A DNA stretch of 64,000 bases from Lactobacillus xylocopicola (GTDB lineage: Bacteria > Bacillota > Bacilli > Lactobacillales > Lactobacillaceae). The notes under the pieces were generated by a model. The model was given only the letters and a program-made list of their open reading frames with translations. It did not search any database and had not been told where the DNA came from. Positions 18,039 to 27,284 of the stretch are shown piece by piece. Position 1 is the first letter of the stretch; each line of letters starts with the position of its first letter. The stretch is taken from assembly GCF_033096005.1 (NCBI RefSeq), contig NZ_AP026803.1, positions 1,036,501 to 1,100,500 on the forward strand. Reading direction: 5' to 3'. Position numbers and translations under genes: made by a program.

Positions 18039-19391
18039 CTAACTTAACCCGGTTTCGTCTTCAAGATTTTTGAAAAAGTTTTTCAAATCATCCGCCGAAA
18101 CATCTGTCCTTTCCTTTGCCTGATGCTTGCTCCAATCAGTTCCTTTTTCAACCCGCTTCTGGGGCGCATAAAGACGCTGGTATTGTCCCTTATTCTGCTC
18201 TCTTTGGGCCAGATATTCAAGGGCTTGACGACCATCTTTGACCCCGTGCTGCAGCCAGTCATGCAAAATCTTATTGGCTAATCGATAAGAAATATTGGAA
18301 CCACTCTTCAGGCAAGCATAAGTTAAGATGTTGAGCAGCTCCGCCGGAATACCCTTTTCATTATATAAACTATCAATTACCTTATACTCACTAGCATCTA
18401 CATAGTCATTTTTAGCTGTTTTTAGTTTATACAAAAATTGGGCCGGCGACTTGGTCTGGGCCAACTGCAGAACCTTTTGTGCTTGCGGTTCTAAGCCAGC
18501 GCCACTGCTGGCGCGGTTAGCAGTTGTCGGCGTTGCTGCCTTCATTTGTTGGCGCGTGCGATCCGCATGTACGCTGGCTGCTATGGTCTGCTTCACCAAA
18601 GTCATATTAAGCTGGTAATCGCCGTGCAAACAAGGCAGCGCCTCATCTACGAATTCCTGCTCCGACAAGCCATAGGTCCGCATTACGCCGCGAATTGCTT
18701 CACGGTTGCGATCAATTTCAGGGCCAGCAATTTGATAAATTTCAAACTGCTGCTTCATAAAGTCCCAATCAATGTGGTCATCTTCATTAATTCTAGCTCT
18801 AGCATCCTTTTGAGGCTGGTTTTCGCGCGCGGCTTGCTTAACTTCAAGCGAAGGGTCAATTGCTTCTGCTGCCGGTAAGCGAAAAACTTCCATAAACGAG
18901 GCCGAAATGTCTTGGGCATTCTGCATACCGTTAACCTGATTTTCATTGCGCTTACTTTCACGAGCAAAGTCGCGACTCAATTTTTGAAAGGCAGTAACGC
19001 CCACCTTTTCCTTAAGTAGGCTGGCTAACAACGCGGTCGCAAAAAATTCACTGCTACTTGGCACGCTGGTCAGCTGAAAAAGTAAAACTTCACCCATAAT
19101 TTCATTATTGGCCAGACGGGTCTGCACTAGCCCCACCGCTTCCAGCTTATGAAGGGCTGCAAAAAGACTCTTACCGTCACAGTCTAGTTGTTCAAACAAT
19201 TGATAGATGGCCTGGGAGTCCGACAAAATTGCATCAGAACGGTAATCCTCGTTTAAACTTAGGTAAAGAGCTAGTGCCTGGGAGCCCACCAATGGTTGAT
19301 AAAGCTTGACCAAGGTACGCAATTCTGGCGCGGACACCTCTACCCGGTTAGTAATGAAGAAGGGCTGCTTGGGATTAGGGGTCTTAGACAC
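18039..19391 (-). CDS. dnaB: Replication initiation and membrane attachment protein DnaB
   Basis: 450-residue DnaB/DnaD-superfamily protein (not the helicase) that helps load helicase at oriC and at restarted forks. N-terminal winged-helix DDBH1 domain (LVKLYQPLVGSQALALYLSL), middle low-complexity region (~185-310) and C-terminal DDBH2 domain (EYKVIDSLYNEKGIPAELLN...HDWLQHGV). Between nrdR (two-base gap) and dnaI. Confidence 0.94.
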   Translation of the reverse strand: MSKTPNPKQPFFITNRVEVSAPELRTLVKLYQPLVGSQALALYLSLNEDYRSDAILSDSQAIYQLFEQLDCDGKSLFAALHKLEAVGLVQTRLANNEIMGEVLLFQLTSVPSSSEFFATALLASLLKEKVGVTAFQKLSRDFARESKRNENQVNGMQNAQDISASFMEVFRLPAAEAIDPSLEVKQAARENQPQKDARARINEDDHIDWDFMKQQFEIYQIAGPEIDRNREAIRGVMRTYGLSEQEFVDEALPCLHGDYQLNMTLVKQTIAASVHADRTRQQMKAATPTTANRASSGAGLEPQAQKVLQLAQTKSPAQFLYKLKTAKNDYVDASEYKVIDSLYNEKGIPAELLNILTYACLKSGSNISYRLANKILHDWLQHGVKDGRQALEYLAQREQNKGQYQRLYAPQKRVEKGTDWSKHQAKERTDVSADDLKNFFKNLEDETGLS

Positions 19392-19393
19392 AG

Positions 19394-19861
19394 TTAATCC
19401 CCCTTCTCGCGCTTAGCCATCATATCTTCCATGGTCTTCATGAAGCTCGACATATCTTTGAACTCACGGTAGATCGAGGCAAAACGAATATAAGCAACAT
19501 CATCAATATTAGCTAGTTCATCCATCACTAATTGCCCAATCTTCTTGGACGAGATTTCGCTAATGCCTTGTTGCCTTACCTTATTTTCAACGTGGTCAAC
19601 GAGTTGCTCGAATTGGACGCTAGTAATTGGACGCTTTTGCCCTGCTGCCATCACACCATGGAGAATTTTTTTTCGGCTAAACGGTTCACGTGTTCCGTCA
19701 TTTTTAATGACCAATAAGGGAGTCGTTTCAACCCGTTCAAAAGTGGTGAAGCGAAAACCACAATTTTCACATTCACGCCGCCGTCTGATTGCCCGATTTT
19801 CATCACTGGGACGCGAATCAATTACGCGTGAGGCATTTTGCCGACAATTAGGACATTCCAT
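19394..19861 (-). CDS. nrdR: Transcriptional repressor NrdR
   Basis: 155 residues: zinc ribbon MECPNCRQ...CENCGFRFTTFE and ATP-cone domain beginning TPLLVIKNDGTREPFSRKKI. Represses ribonucleotide reductase genes when dATP is high by binding NrdR boxes. Sits between coaE (one-base gap) and dnaB. Confidence 0.98.
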   Translation of the reverse strand: MECPNCRQNASRVIDSRPSDENRAIRRRRECENCGFRFTTFERVETTPLLVIKNDGTREPFSRKKILHGVMAAGQKRPITSVQFEQLVDHVENKVRQQGISEISSKKIGQLVMDELANIDDVAYIRFASIYREFKDMSSFMKTMEDMMAKREKGD

Positions 19862-19862
19862 T

Positions 19863-20465
19863 TTAGTCCTCCTTCTTTAGTTCACCTAGCAATTTTTTTA
19901 GCTTGCTCTCTAATTCTTCTATTGTACCAGTATTAGCAATGACATAGTCAGCCAACTTAGCTTTTTGGGCTAGCGACATTTGACTGTGAATTCTCTCTAG
20001 GGCTGCTTGGCGGCTTAGCCGATCCCGCGCCATCAACCGTTCCAACTGCAATTGTGCGGGTAAAGCGATTAGCAAGGTGCGGTCACAGTATTTTTGGCCG
20101 CCAGACTCAAACAATAGCGGAGCATCAAAAACCACCAGCGGGACTTTAGCTTGCCTATTTTGCGTAATTTTAGTCTGAATTTCCCGAAAAATCAACGGGT
20201 GGGTAATATTATTCAAAACTTCCCGTTGCGCTGGTTTAGCAAACACCAACTGTCCTAGTTTAGCCCGGTTAATACTTTGGTCAGAGTTGACAATTGCTGG
20301 GCCAAATTGCTCTACTACCGCAGCATAACCGGCAGCTCCAACATTTAAAAGATCGTGCGCAATTTGGTCGCTATCAATCAGGGGAACCTGGTTTTGGCTA
20401 AAAAAACGGTCAGCAGTGCTTTTACCGCTCGCAATCCCGCCCGTTAGGCCCAAGACCAACGTCAT
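19863..20465 (-). CDS. coaE: Dephospho-CoA kinase
   Basis: Last step of CoA synthesis. The start at 20465 gives MTLVLGLTGGIASGKSTADR, with the P-loop at residues 8-15, and 200 residues overall. Its ATG overlaps the mutM stop (ATGA). Other features: DSDQIAHDLL substrate site, VPLVVFDAPLLFESG, and the RxxxRD lid (RLMARDRLSRQ). A longer upstream reading of the frame would intrude deep into mutM and is not used. Confidence 0.97.
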   Translation of the reverse strand: MTLVLGLTGGIASGKSTADRFFSQNQVPLIDSDQIAHDLLNVGAAGYAAVVEQFGPAIVNSDQSINRAKLGQLVFAKPAQREVLNNITHPLIFREIQTKITQNRQAKVPLVVFDAPLLFESGGQKYCDRTLLIALPAQLQLERLMARDRLSRQAALERIHSQMSLAQKAKLADYVIANTGTIEELESKLKKLLGELKKED

Positions 20466-21292
20466 TTGTACAACACCTGGCAGTGCGGGCAGTAGGTCGT
20501 CCCGCGTCCCGTAACTTTGATCTTCTCGAGGGGGGTACCACAGCGCTGACATGGTTCACCCTGGTGACCATAAACGCGCAGCATTTTCTGAAAACCACCG
20601 GTCTGTCCGTTGGCATCAAGATAAGTGTGGACGGTCGTCCCACGTTCCGCAATGGCAAGTGCAATCAGCGCGTTAATGTTGTCATGAAGTTGACCAAGCT
20701 TGTACTTAGAAATTTGGTTGGCCATACTCAAGGGATGAATTTTGCTTTCCCATAGGACCTCGTCGACATATATATTGCCTAGCCCCGCCACGACGGATTG
20801 GTCCAGCAGGGCATTTTTAATGCTCTTATTTTTGCCGGCCATGCCCTTGACCAGGGCAGCTTTGGTAAAGCCACTTGAATTGGGTTCCACACCTAGTTTA
20901 CTAATCCCGGTTACGATTTTTTCCGTTCCCGTCTTCACCAACTGCATCCGCCCGAATTTACGCACATCATTATAGCGTAAGCCTGTTCCATCGGTAAAAA
21001 CAAACTGAACATGATCGTGCTTCCCCTTCGGATCAGAAGCCCTTACTAAGCGATACTTTCCTTCCATGCGCAAGTGCGACACAATTGTTAACTGTCCACT
21101 AAGACGAAGCAGTAAGTACTTGGCATAGCGGTCAATCGTCACGATTTTTTTACCGGCAAGCTGACTAGTAAATTCCAGTGGGTCACTGGCAATAATCTTG
21201 GGATACCACAGCTTAACTTCTTTGATGGTTTTTCCTTTAATTAACGGCAACAAGGTGCGCCGAACCGTTTCAACCTCCGGCATTTCTGGCAT
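20462..21292 (-). CDS. mutM: Formamidopyrimidine-DNA glycosylase
   Basis: Base-excision repair enzyme for 8-oxoguanine and FapyG, 276 residues. After Met removal the catalytic N-terminus is PEMPEVETVRR (Pro nucleophile, Glu). The H2TH region includes NALLDQSVVAGLGNIYVDEV, and the C-terminal zinc finger has CQRCGTPLEKI and CPHCQ. Couples with coaE by a 4-base overlap and follows polA by 13 bases, the standard Firmicutes order polA-mutM-coaE. Confidence 0.98.
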   Translation of the reverse strand: MPEMPEVETVRRTLLPLIKGKTIKEVKLWYPKIIASDPLEFTSQLAGKKIVTIDRYAKYLLLRLSGQLTIVSHLRMEGKYRLVRASDPKGKHDHVQFVFTDGTGLRYNDVRKFGRMQLVKTGTEKIVTGISKLGVEPNSSGFTKAALVKGMAGKNKSIKNALLDQSVVAGLGNIYVDEVLWESKIHPLSMANQISKYKLGQLHDNINALIALAIAERGTTVHTYLDANGQTGGFQKMLRVYGHQGEPCQRCGTPLEKIKVTGRGTTYCPHCQVLYK

Positions 21293-21305
21293 TAGTTATT
21301 ACTCC

Positions 21306-23981
21306 TTACTTTGCATCGAACCAATTATGACCATAACCTGAATCCGCTACTAGTGGAACATCGAGCTGCACCGCTGCCTGCATCACTTGCGGTACAATTT
21401 CCTTAATTGTAGCCAGCTCTTCTTTAGGTACATCAAAAATCAATTCATCATGCACCTGCACCACCATTTTGCTCTTCAGCTGCAGGTCGTCCAACTTCTT
21501 TTGCATGTTGATCATCGCAATTTTGATAATATCAGCAGCTGATCCCTGGATTGGCGAATTAATTGCTGTTCGTTCTGCAAATGAACGCACATTAAAATTC
21601 TTGGCATGGATATCTGGCAAGTACCGGCGCCGGTGCATAATTGTTTCGGCATAGCCCTTTTCTCGCGCTACTTGAACCGCCTTATCCATGTATTCCTTGA
21701 TTTGCGGATATTGGGCGAAATAATTATCAATAAACTCTTTGGCTTGCTGCCGACTGATATTAAGATTTTTGGACAAGCCGTAATCCGAAATGCCATAGAC
21801 AATCCCAAAGTTAACTGCCTTAGCACGTCGCCGCATCAATGGCGTAACCTCGTCCGGTGACTTTAAGCCGAAAATCTTCATGGCCGTATGAGCATGAATA
21901 TCATAGCCGGTTCTAAAGGCCTCTTGCATCTGCTCATCCCCTGAAACCTGGGCCAAAACCCGCAATTCAATCTGAGAATAGTCGCAGGAAAAGATATAGC
22001 CATCAGCCTGACTTGGTACAAAGGCCTTTCTAATTTGCTTACCCTCTTCAGTTCTGGTTGGAATGTTCTGCAAGTTAGGATCAACTGACGATAAGCGGCC
22101 AGTTGCAGTCAAAGTTTGCAGGTAGCGGGTATGCACCCGTCCATCTGGTTGAATGACGTCTAAGAGGCCATTGACATAAGTTGACTGAATCTTAGCGATT
22201 TGCCGGTAAGTCAAGATTTGGGCAATAATCGGGCTTTGGTCCTGCAGTTGGTGCAAAACGTCAACTGAAGTCGAGTAACCTGTCTTAGTTTTTTTAATCG
22301 GGGGGAGGCCCATTTTTTCAAACAGGATGTGTCCTAGTTGTTTAGGGGAATTGAGGTTGAACTCTTCGCCAGCCTCCTGATAAATTTTACGCTTTAACTC
22401 TTTAAGCTCCACCGCAAATTCATTTTGCAACTCGCTTAAAGTTGCCGCCTCAACCTTAATACCGCTGATTTCCATAGTTGCTAATACTCGCGCAACGGGA
22501 ATTTCGATACTGGCATATAAGTCATCTTGCTCGTGTTCTTTAAGTTGATCTAGCAAGGTCGGTTTTAATTCTGCTAGTGCTTTAACCTTACCGGCCAAGT
22601 GGTTGAACAAGACCTGGTCATCTTCTGGAATTTTGACACTCTTGCCCTTACCATAGACCGCGTAATCGCTTTTGACCGAATTTTCACCGTACATCCGGCA
22701 AACTTCACCCAGGTCATCAGAATTATTTTCATTATTAATTAAGTACGAAGCCAGGAGCATGTCATAATCAATCCCGCCAGCTTCAATTCCTAGCCGGTGT
22801 AACCCAACTACCGTCCGTTTCAAGTCGAAGACGTTCTTTTTAAGCTGATCATCTTCCAATAGCCGCTTTAATCCAGTTGTCTTTAACAGATTTACATCCC
22901 GGCTAACAAAGATTCCAGCTTGCGTTTTGATGGCAAAGCCAACAAAGTCGGCCAAGTGGTAATTAGCACCCAGTAGGCCAAGGTAAAAACTAATTGGCTG
23001 TTTTTCAGCTGGCTTAATTGCAGCAAGATTATTTTCGGTTAATTCGGTATAATCAACTTTCACTGTTTTCGTCTTTGCCTGGGTTGCGCCTGCATTATCA
23101 CCTGCCGGATCCAATTCACCAAGAAACTTTTGAAAGTTCATCTTTTCATAAAAACGACGCAACTTCTGGTAGTCTGGCTTGCGCTTCTTAAGCTCCTTAA
23201 GACCAATTGTAACCGGTGTAGCCCGCTCAATTGTGGCCAGCTTTTGGGCCAAAAAAGCCTGATCGCGATCATTGCGCAAGTTCTCCTTCAGCTTGGATTC
23301 TTTCATTTCATCAATATGGTCATAGAGATTTTCAAGCGACCCATACTTCTGGATTAGCTGTGAGGCCGTCTTGGGGCCAACTTTAGTTACGCCCGGATAG
23401 TTATCCGAGTTATCACCCATGAGTGCTTTCATGTCAATAAACTGGGTAGGGGTAACCCCATTAACTTCTTTCATATGCTCAGGCGTATAGTTTTCTAAGT
23501 TCATCACACCCGACTTAGTTACCATAACTGTCGTCTTGCTCGTGGCAAGCTGGGTCAGGTCCTTATCGCCGGTCACAACTGTGACCTTAAAGTCTTTTTC
23601 TTCACCTAATCTGGCAAAAGTGCCAATAATATCGTCAGCCTCATAGTTTTCCAGTTCATAGGTTGAAATACCGAGATCATGGAGTAATTCTTGAATATAC
23701 GGTAACTGCTCAAGCAATTCTGGCGGGGTCTTCTGGCGGCCGCCCTTATATTCGCCGTACATGGCCGTTCTAAAGGTTGTCTTACCAGCATCAAAAGCCA
23801 CCAAAATATGGTTGGGTTTAACCTCAGCGAGCAACACGTCAAGCATATTTTTAAAAGTATAAATAGCATTAGTATGCAAGCCTTCGGAATTTTTAAAATT
23901 CTCAAGTTGGCGATACAACGCATAAAAAGCCCGAAAGGCAATGGAATTACCATCGATTAAAAGTAATTTTTGATCAGCCAT
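21306..23981 (-). CDS. polA: DNA polymerase I
   Basis: 891 residues. N-terminal 5'-3' exonuclease (LLLIDGNSIAFRAFYAL, MGDNSDNYPGV), degenerate 3'-5' exonuclease domain (~310-480) lacking clear DxE motifs, and polymerase domain with motif A (FSCDYSQIELRVLA), motif B (RRRAKAVNFGIVYGIS) and motif C (VQVHDELIF). Gap filling in repair and Okazaki processing. ATG 23981 follows GAGGAG; upstream there is an extended -10-like TGTTAAAAT near 24027-24035. Confidence 0.98.
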   Translation of the reverse strand: MADQKLLLIDGNSIAFRAFYALYRQLENFKNSEGLHTNAIYTFKNMLDVLLAEVKPNHILVAFDAGKTTFRTAMYGEYKGGRQKTPPELLEQLPYIQELLHDLGISTYELENYEADDIIGTFARLGEEKDFKVTVVTGDKDLTQLATSKTTVMVTKSGVMNLENYTPEHMKEVNGVTPTQFIDMKALMGDNSDNYPGVTKVGPKTASQLIQKYGSLENLYDHIDEMKESKLKENLRNDRDQAFLAQKLATIERATPVTIGLKELKKRKPDYQKLRRFYEKMNFQKFLGELDPAGDNAGATQAKTKTVKVDYTELTENNLAAIKPAEKQPISFYLGLLGANYHLADFVGFAIKTQAGIFVSRDVNLLKTTGLKRLLEDDQLKKNVFDLKRTVVGLHRLGIEAGGIDYDMLLASYLINNENNSDDLGEVCRMYGENSVKSDYAVYGKGKSVKIPEDDQVLFNHLAGKVKALAELKPTLLDQLKEHEQDDLYASIEIPVARVLATMEISGIKVEAATLSELQNEFAVELKELKRKIYQEAGEEFNLNSPKQLGHILFEKMGLPPIKKTKTGYSTSVDVLHQLQDQSPIIAQILTYRQIAKIQSTYVNGLLDVIQPDGRVHTRYLQTLTATGRLSSVDPNLQNIPTRTEEGKQIRKAFVPSQADGYIFSCDYSQIELRVLAQVSGDEQMQEAFRTGYDIHAHTAMKIFGLKSPDEVTPLMRRRAKAVNFGIVYGISDYGLSKNLNISRQQAKEFIDNYFAQYPQIKEYMDKAVQVAREKGYAETIMHRRRYLPDIHAKNFNVRSFAERTAINSPIQGSAADIIKIAMINMQKKLDDLQLKSKMVVQVHDELIFDVPKEELATIKEIVPQVMQAAVQLDVPLVADSGYGHNWFDAK

Positions 23982-24121
23982 TAAATCTCCTCATCCATCA
24001 AAGCAGTTGATTAACTCAACTACCATTTTAACAGTTTTTGCGGCTTGCTGCAGGATGTGGTCTCGGGTTCGCTTCTTCTATCTGCTTAACTAGAATTTTA
24101 AACGGAATAAGCAGGCAACCC

Positions 24122-24154
24122 AAAAGACCATTACCTATAAGGTAACAGTCTTTC
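24122..24154 (-). terminator. Terminator after murC
   Basis: Minus strand AAGACTGTTACC pairs with GGTAATGGTCTT (two G-U) around TTATA, followed by a short T run. It lies 14-46 bases past the murC stop; 23982-24121 otherwise shows only the polA promoter region. Confidence 0.8.
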
Positions 24155-24167
24155 TACTTGAACTTAG

Positions 24168-25478
24168 TTAGAGTAACTTTTCCAAGGCATCTTCATACTT
24201 CTGAATATCGCCCGCACCCATAAAGACAATCACACTGTCGTTATTTTTTGCCAGTTCAGTCATGTTATCAAGGTCAATATCTTCAGCACCAGGAATTTGG
24301 GCCACTAGGTCGGCACTTGAGATATCTCCGCCTGCTTCCCGCGCCGAAGCATAAATTGGCGTAATATAAACCTTATCAACTCCACGCAAGATTTCAGCAA
24401 AAGCGGCAGCATATTTCTTAGTCCGCGAAAAGGTATGCGGCTGAAAAACGACAACCAGGCGCTGGTGCGGAAACTTTTGCCGCGCTGCCTGAATGGTAGC
24501 CCGCATTTCGGTTGGGTGGTGAGCATAATCATCAATTATCTTAACGTCGCCAAAGTCTTTTTCAGCAAAGCGGCGCTTTGCTCCCTGATAATCAAGTAGT
24601 CCCTTTTTGATCTCGGCTAAGGGGATTTTTTCGGTATAAGCAACTGCAATTACAGCCGTCGCATTCAGGATGCTATGGTCACCAAAGAGATGAATAGTAA
24701 ACTCCCCTAAGTCTGCCCCGTGGGCCACCACATTAAAAGTTGAACCAGTCGTCATTTTCTTCACGTTAACAGCTTGGAAGTCATCGCTATCATTAAAACC
24801 GTAACTATACTTGGCAACCTTGGTCTGTAATTGACGTAAGCGGTCATTACCACCCCAGACAAACAAGCCCTTTTGTGTCTGATCAGCAGCAGTCTGAAAG
24901 GCTGAAGTGTAATCATCCTGGTCCTTAAAGTAGTCGGGATGGTCAAAATCAATGTTAGTCATAATTTGGTAATCCGGGTGGTAGGCGAGGAAGTGGCGCC
25001 GGTATTCATCAGCTTCGTAAACAAAGAAGCGCGAATCCTTGATTCCTTTGCCTTGGCCGTCACCAATCAGATAGGAGGTCGGAGCTGCCTCAGTCATTAC
25101 CTGGGCTAATAAGCCAGTTGTCGAAGTCTTCCCGTGAGTACCTGAAACGCCAATACTCGTATGCATTTTGACAATTTCTTCAACCGTATCGGGATAGCTC
25201 TGCCATGAAATCCCCTGCTCCTCGCAGGCGCGTACCTCGATGTTATCAGCCTTGAAGGCATTGCCCTTGACGATCACCTGACCGCCATGCTTAATGTTAG
25301 CTGCAGCAAAGGGCAAGACCCTAATGCCTGCTTTTGCAAGTGGTTCCTGGGTAAAGGTATATTTTTCAATGTCACTACCGGCAACCTCATAACCCAGATC
25401 ATTGAGCAACATAGCCAGTGCAGCCATTCCGGTACCCTTAATTCCAATTAGCCAAATCTGCTTGTTCTTATCTAACAT
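24168..25478 (-). CDS. murC: UDP-N-acetylmuramate--L-alanine ligase
   Basis: Adds the first amino acid to UDP-MurNAc. 436 residues from ATG 25478 (MLDKNKQIWLIGIKGTGMAA), preceded at eight bases by GGGGGAG. Mur ligase N-domain with Rossmann glycine loop, ATP site VSGTHGKTSTTG, central YEADEYRRHFLAYHPD, and DDYAHHPTEMRATI plus VFQPHTFSRTKK in the C-domain. An in-frame upstream TTG is ignored because it has no ribosome site. Stand-alone transcription unit. Confidence 0.97.
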   Translation of the reverse strand: MLDKNKQIWLIGIKGTGMAALAMLLNDLGYEVAGSDIEKYTFTQEPLAKAGIRVLPFAAANIKHGGQVIVKGNAFKADNIEVRACEEQGISWQSYPDTVEEIVKMHTSIGVSGTHGKTSTTGLLAQVMTEAAPTSYLIGDGQGKGIKDSRFFVYEADEYRRHFLAYHPDYQIMTNIDFDHPDYFKDQDDYTSAFQTAADQTQKGLFVWGGNDRLRQLQTKVAKYSYGFNDSDDFQAVNVKKMTTGSTFNVVAHGADLGEFTIHLFGDHSILNATAVIAVAYTEKIPLAEIKKGLLDYQGAKRRFAEKDFGDVKIIDDYAHHPTEMRATIQAARQKFPHQRLVVVFQPHTFSRTKKYAAAFAEILRGVDKVYITPIYASAREAGGDISSADLVAQIPGAEDIDLDNMTELAKNNDSVIVFMGAGDIQKYEDALEKLL

Positions 25479-25573
25479 TCCCTTAGCTCCCCCAATATAA
25501 TTCAATCGCTTACCATTCTACCATTTTTAGGTAAAAAGGGCAGCAGCACCACGCCAAATCAAATAACTTTGTC

Positions 25574-25609
25574 AAAAAAAGAACTTCCTCAACGGGAAGT
25601 TCTTTTTTT
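25574..25609. terminator. Terminator after ytpR
   Basis: AAAAAAGAACTTCC and GGAAGTTCTTTTTT form a perfect stem with a six-base loop. It overlaps the ytpR stop codon and serves the minus strand. Confidence 0.9.
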
Positions 25610-26249
25610 AGGCAAGCACACCACTTGCTAACAGCTCATCGCACTTCACTGGATCAAATGCTGCACCCACGGTAAAGTCATCGGGTACAACCAAGATGCC
25701 CCGCTTTTGTGGAGCATGCTTGAGCCCTAATTCGCGAGCCGAGCAAATCATGCCATAGGAATCAACCTGGCGTAGTTTTCCTGGCCAAATTTGTTGGCCA
25801 TTAGGCATCAAGGTTCCTGGCAGAGCAACCACCACTTTTTGGCCTTGGTCAATGTTAGGCGCTCCACAAACAATCTGGTATTCCTCACCACCGACATCAA
25901 CAGTTGTAACGTGTAGGTGGTCTGAATCCGGATGTTTTTCACAGGTCTTGACGTAACCATAAACTAGCGTTGGCTGGCCATAAGCAAGTTGATCAGCAAA
26001 ACCAGCAGAAGTTAATTTTTGATTTAGGGCAAGCAATTGGTCGTCAGTCAATTTAACTTGACCATCCGGTAACTTGTCATAATCAATCACCTGGTCAACA
26101 TTGAAAAAATTATAACCAATCGTCTTACCTGTTTCATCAGCAATCCGGGTTACCTCGCCCTGTTCCTCATACTTACTCAGCCCCTGGTCTTGCCCTAAAA
26201 TAACAATCAAGGTGTTAGGATAGCTACGCTTATTGATACTAGTAATCAT
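25608..26249 (-). CDS. ytpR: YtpR-type tRNA-binding domain protein
   Basis: 213 residues. An N-terminal DUF4479 part (~1-95) precedes an EMAP/OB tRNA-binding domain (TCEKHPDSDHLHVTTVDVGG, IVCGAPNI, GMICSARELGL) like that at the N-terminus of PheT. Its cellular role is not established; the domain suggests structured-RNA binding. Operon with the thioredoxin-like gene (17-base gap) matches the B. subtilis ytpP-ytpQ-ytpR neighbourhood. Confidence 0.93.
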   Translation of the reverse strand: MITSINKRSYPNTLIVILGQDQGLSKYEEQGEVTRIADETGKTIGYNFFNVDQVIDYDKLPDGQVKLTDDQLLALNQKLTSAGFADQLAYGQPTLVYGYVKTCEKHPDSDHLHVTTVDVGGEEYQIVCGAPNIDQGQKVVVALPGTLMPNGQQIWPGKLRQVDSYGMICSARELGLKHAPQKRGILVVPDDFTVGAAFDPVKCDELLASGVLA

Positions 26250-26266
26250 CTAAAATCCTCTTTCAC

Positions 26267-26587
26267 TTAGTCAATCGACCGTAAAAAGTCTTCAACTTGG
26301 TCCTTAGTTTTGCGTTCCTTATTAACTAGTCGCCCAACTTCTTGACCATCTTGATAGACCACAAATGAAGGAATGCCCAAAATATCATGGTTCTTTGCGA
26401 CCTCAACTGCTCCGTCGAGGTCGACTTGCACAAACTTGCTATCGGCAAAATCTTGCTCAATTGCAGGCATAAATTGTTCCAAAAATCGGCAATCTGGACA
26501 CCAATCGGCAGAAAATTCCAGGACAACTCGTCCCTTGCCAGTAAGTTCAGTTAATTTTGCCTCATCTAATTGTTTAATTTGTTCCAT
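26267..26587 (-). CDS. Thioredoxin-family protein (YtpP-like)
   Basis: 106 residues with thioredoxin fold and active site SADWCPDCRFLEQFM (CPDC rather than CGPC) and cis-Pro in LGIPSFVVYQDG. Probably a thiol-disulfide reductant with a specialised partner. Between trmB and ytpR on the same strand. Confidence 0.94.
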   Translation of the reverse strand: MEQIKQLDEAKLTELTGKGRVVLEFSADWCPDCRFLEQFMPAIEQDFADSKFVQVDLDGAVEVAKNHDILGIPSFVVYQDGQEVGRLVNKERKTKDQVEDFLRSID

Positions 26588-26624
26588 AATAAAACCTCGC
26601 TATTAGTTTTGGTAGTTTATCCTT

Positions 26625-27284
26625 TTATTTTACCCTAAATCTGGCGTGAAGTGCATAAATCGGATTACCCTGGACCGCAAACTTGTGCTCATACTCCGTT
26701 TCTACGTTGGCAGCCAGCACTTTTGCAGCCTCATGATGCAGGTCGACAGAGACAAAGTCAAAATACACGCCATAGTTATTCATGCTTTGTAGTGAATAGG
26801 CAAATAGGCCCGCGTTATCTGTCTTAAATTCAACCACACCCCCGCTCGTTAAAATGGTCTGATACTTCTCTAAAAAGGTCTGATAGGTCAAGCGCCGCTT
26901 CTCATGCCGTGTCTTGGGCCAGGGATCACTGAAATTCAGATAAAGCACTTCGGCCTGGTGAGGCGGAAAGAAGGCATCGAGATTGACAGCATCCGCACAC
27001 AAAATCTGCAGGTTGGTCAAGTTTTTTTCTAACTTGCTACGTAAAATTATGCCCGCAGCCGTTATTTGTAATTCAACGGCCACAAAATTCATTTCCGGGT
27101 GTTGTTCAGCCAAGCTGGCAATGAATCTGCCCTTACCCGAGCCAATTTCAATGGCCAGCGGCCGACTAAAATCACTGAAGCGCTGCGACCAGTCAATCTG
27201 CTTGGACGGGTCTGGTCGGTCAAGCACACTTTCTGGATGAGCCTGAACCAGGTCAACGGCCCAGGGCTTTTTTCGTAATCTCAT
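26625..27284 (-). CDS. trmB: tRNA (guanine-N7-)-methyltransferase
   Basis: Makes m7G46 in tRNA. 219 residues, SAM-binding IEIGSGKGRFIASLAEQHPE, and the TrmB signature LYLNFSDPWPKTRHEKRRL followed by FKTDNAGLF. Its ATG overlaps the ecsB stop by one base (TAATG), so it is in the ecsAB operon. Confidence 0.97.
   Translation of the reverse strand: MRLRKKPWAVDLVQAHPESVLDRPDPSKQIDWSQRFSDFSRPLAIEIGSGKGRFIASLAEQHPEMNFVAVELQITAAGIILRSKLEKNLTNLQILCADAVNLDAFFPPHQAEVLYLNFSDPWPKTRHEKRRLTYQTFLEKYQTILTSGGVVEFKTDNAGLFAYSLQSMNNYGVYFDFVSVDLHHEAAKVLAANVETEYEHKFAVQGNPIYALHARFRVK

Noticed and set aside
20466..20552. N-terminal extension of coaE
   Set aside because: Would overlap mutM by ~90 bases and place the P-loop far from the N-terminus; ATGA coupling at 20462-20465 is standard.
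25479..25505. Upstream TTG start for murC
   Set aside because: Adds nine residues not typical of MurC and has no ribosome site; ATG 25478 is well placed after GGGGGAG.
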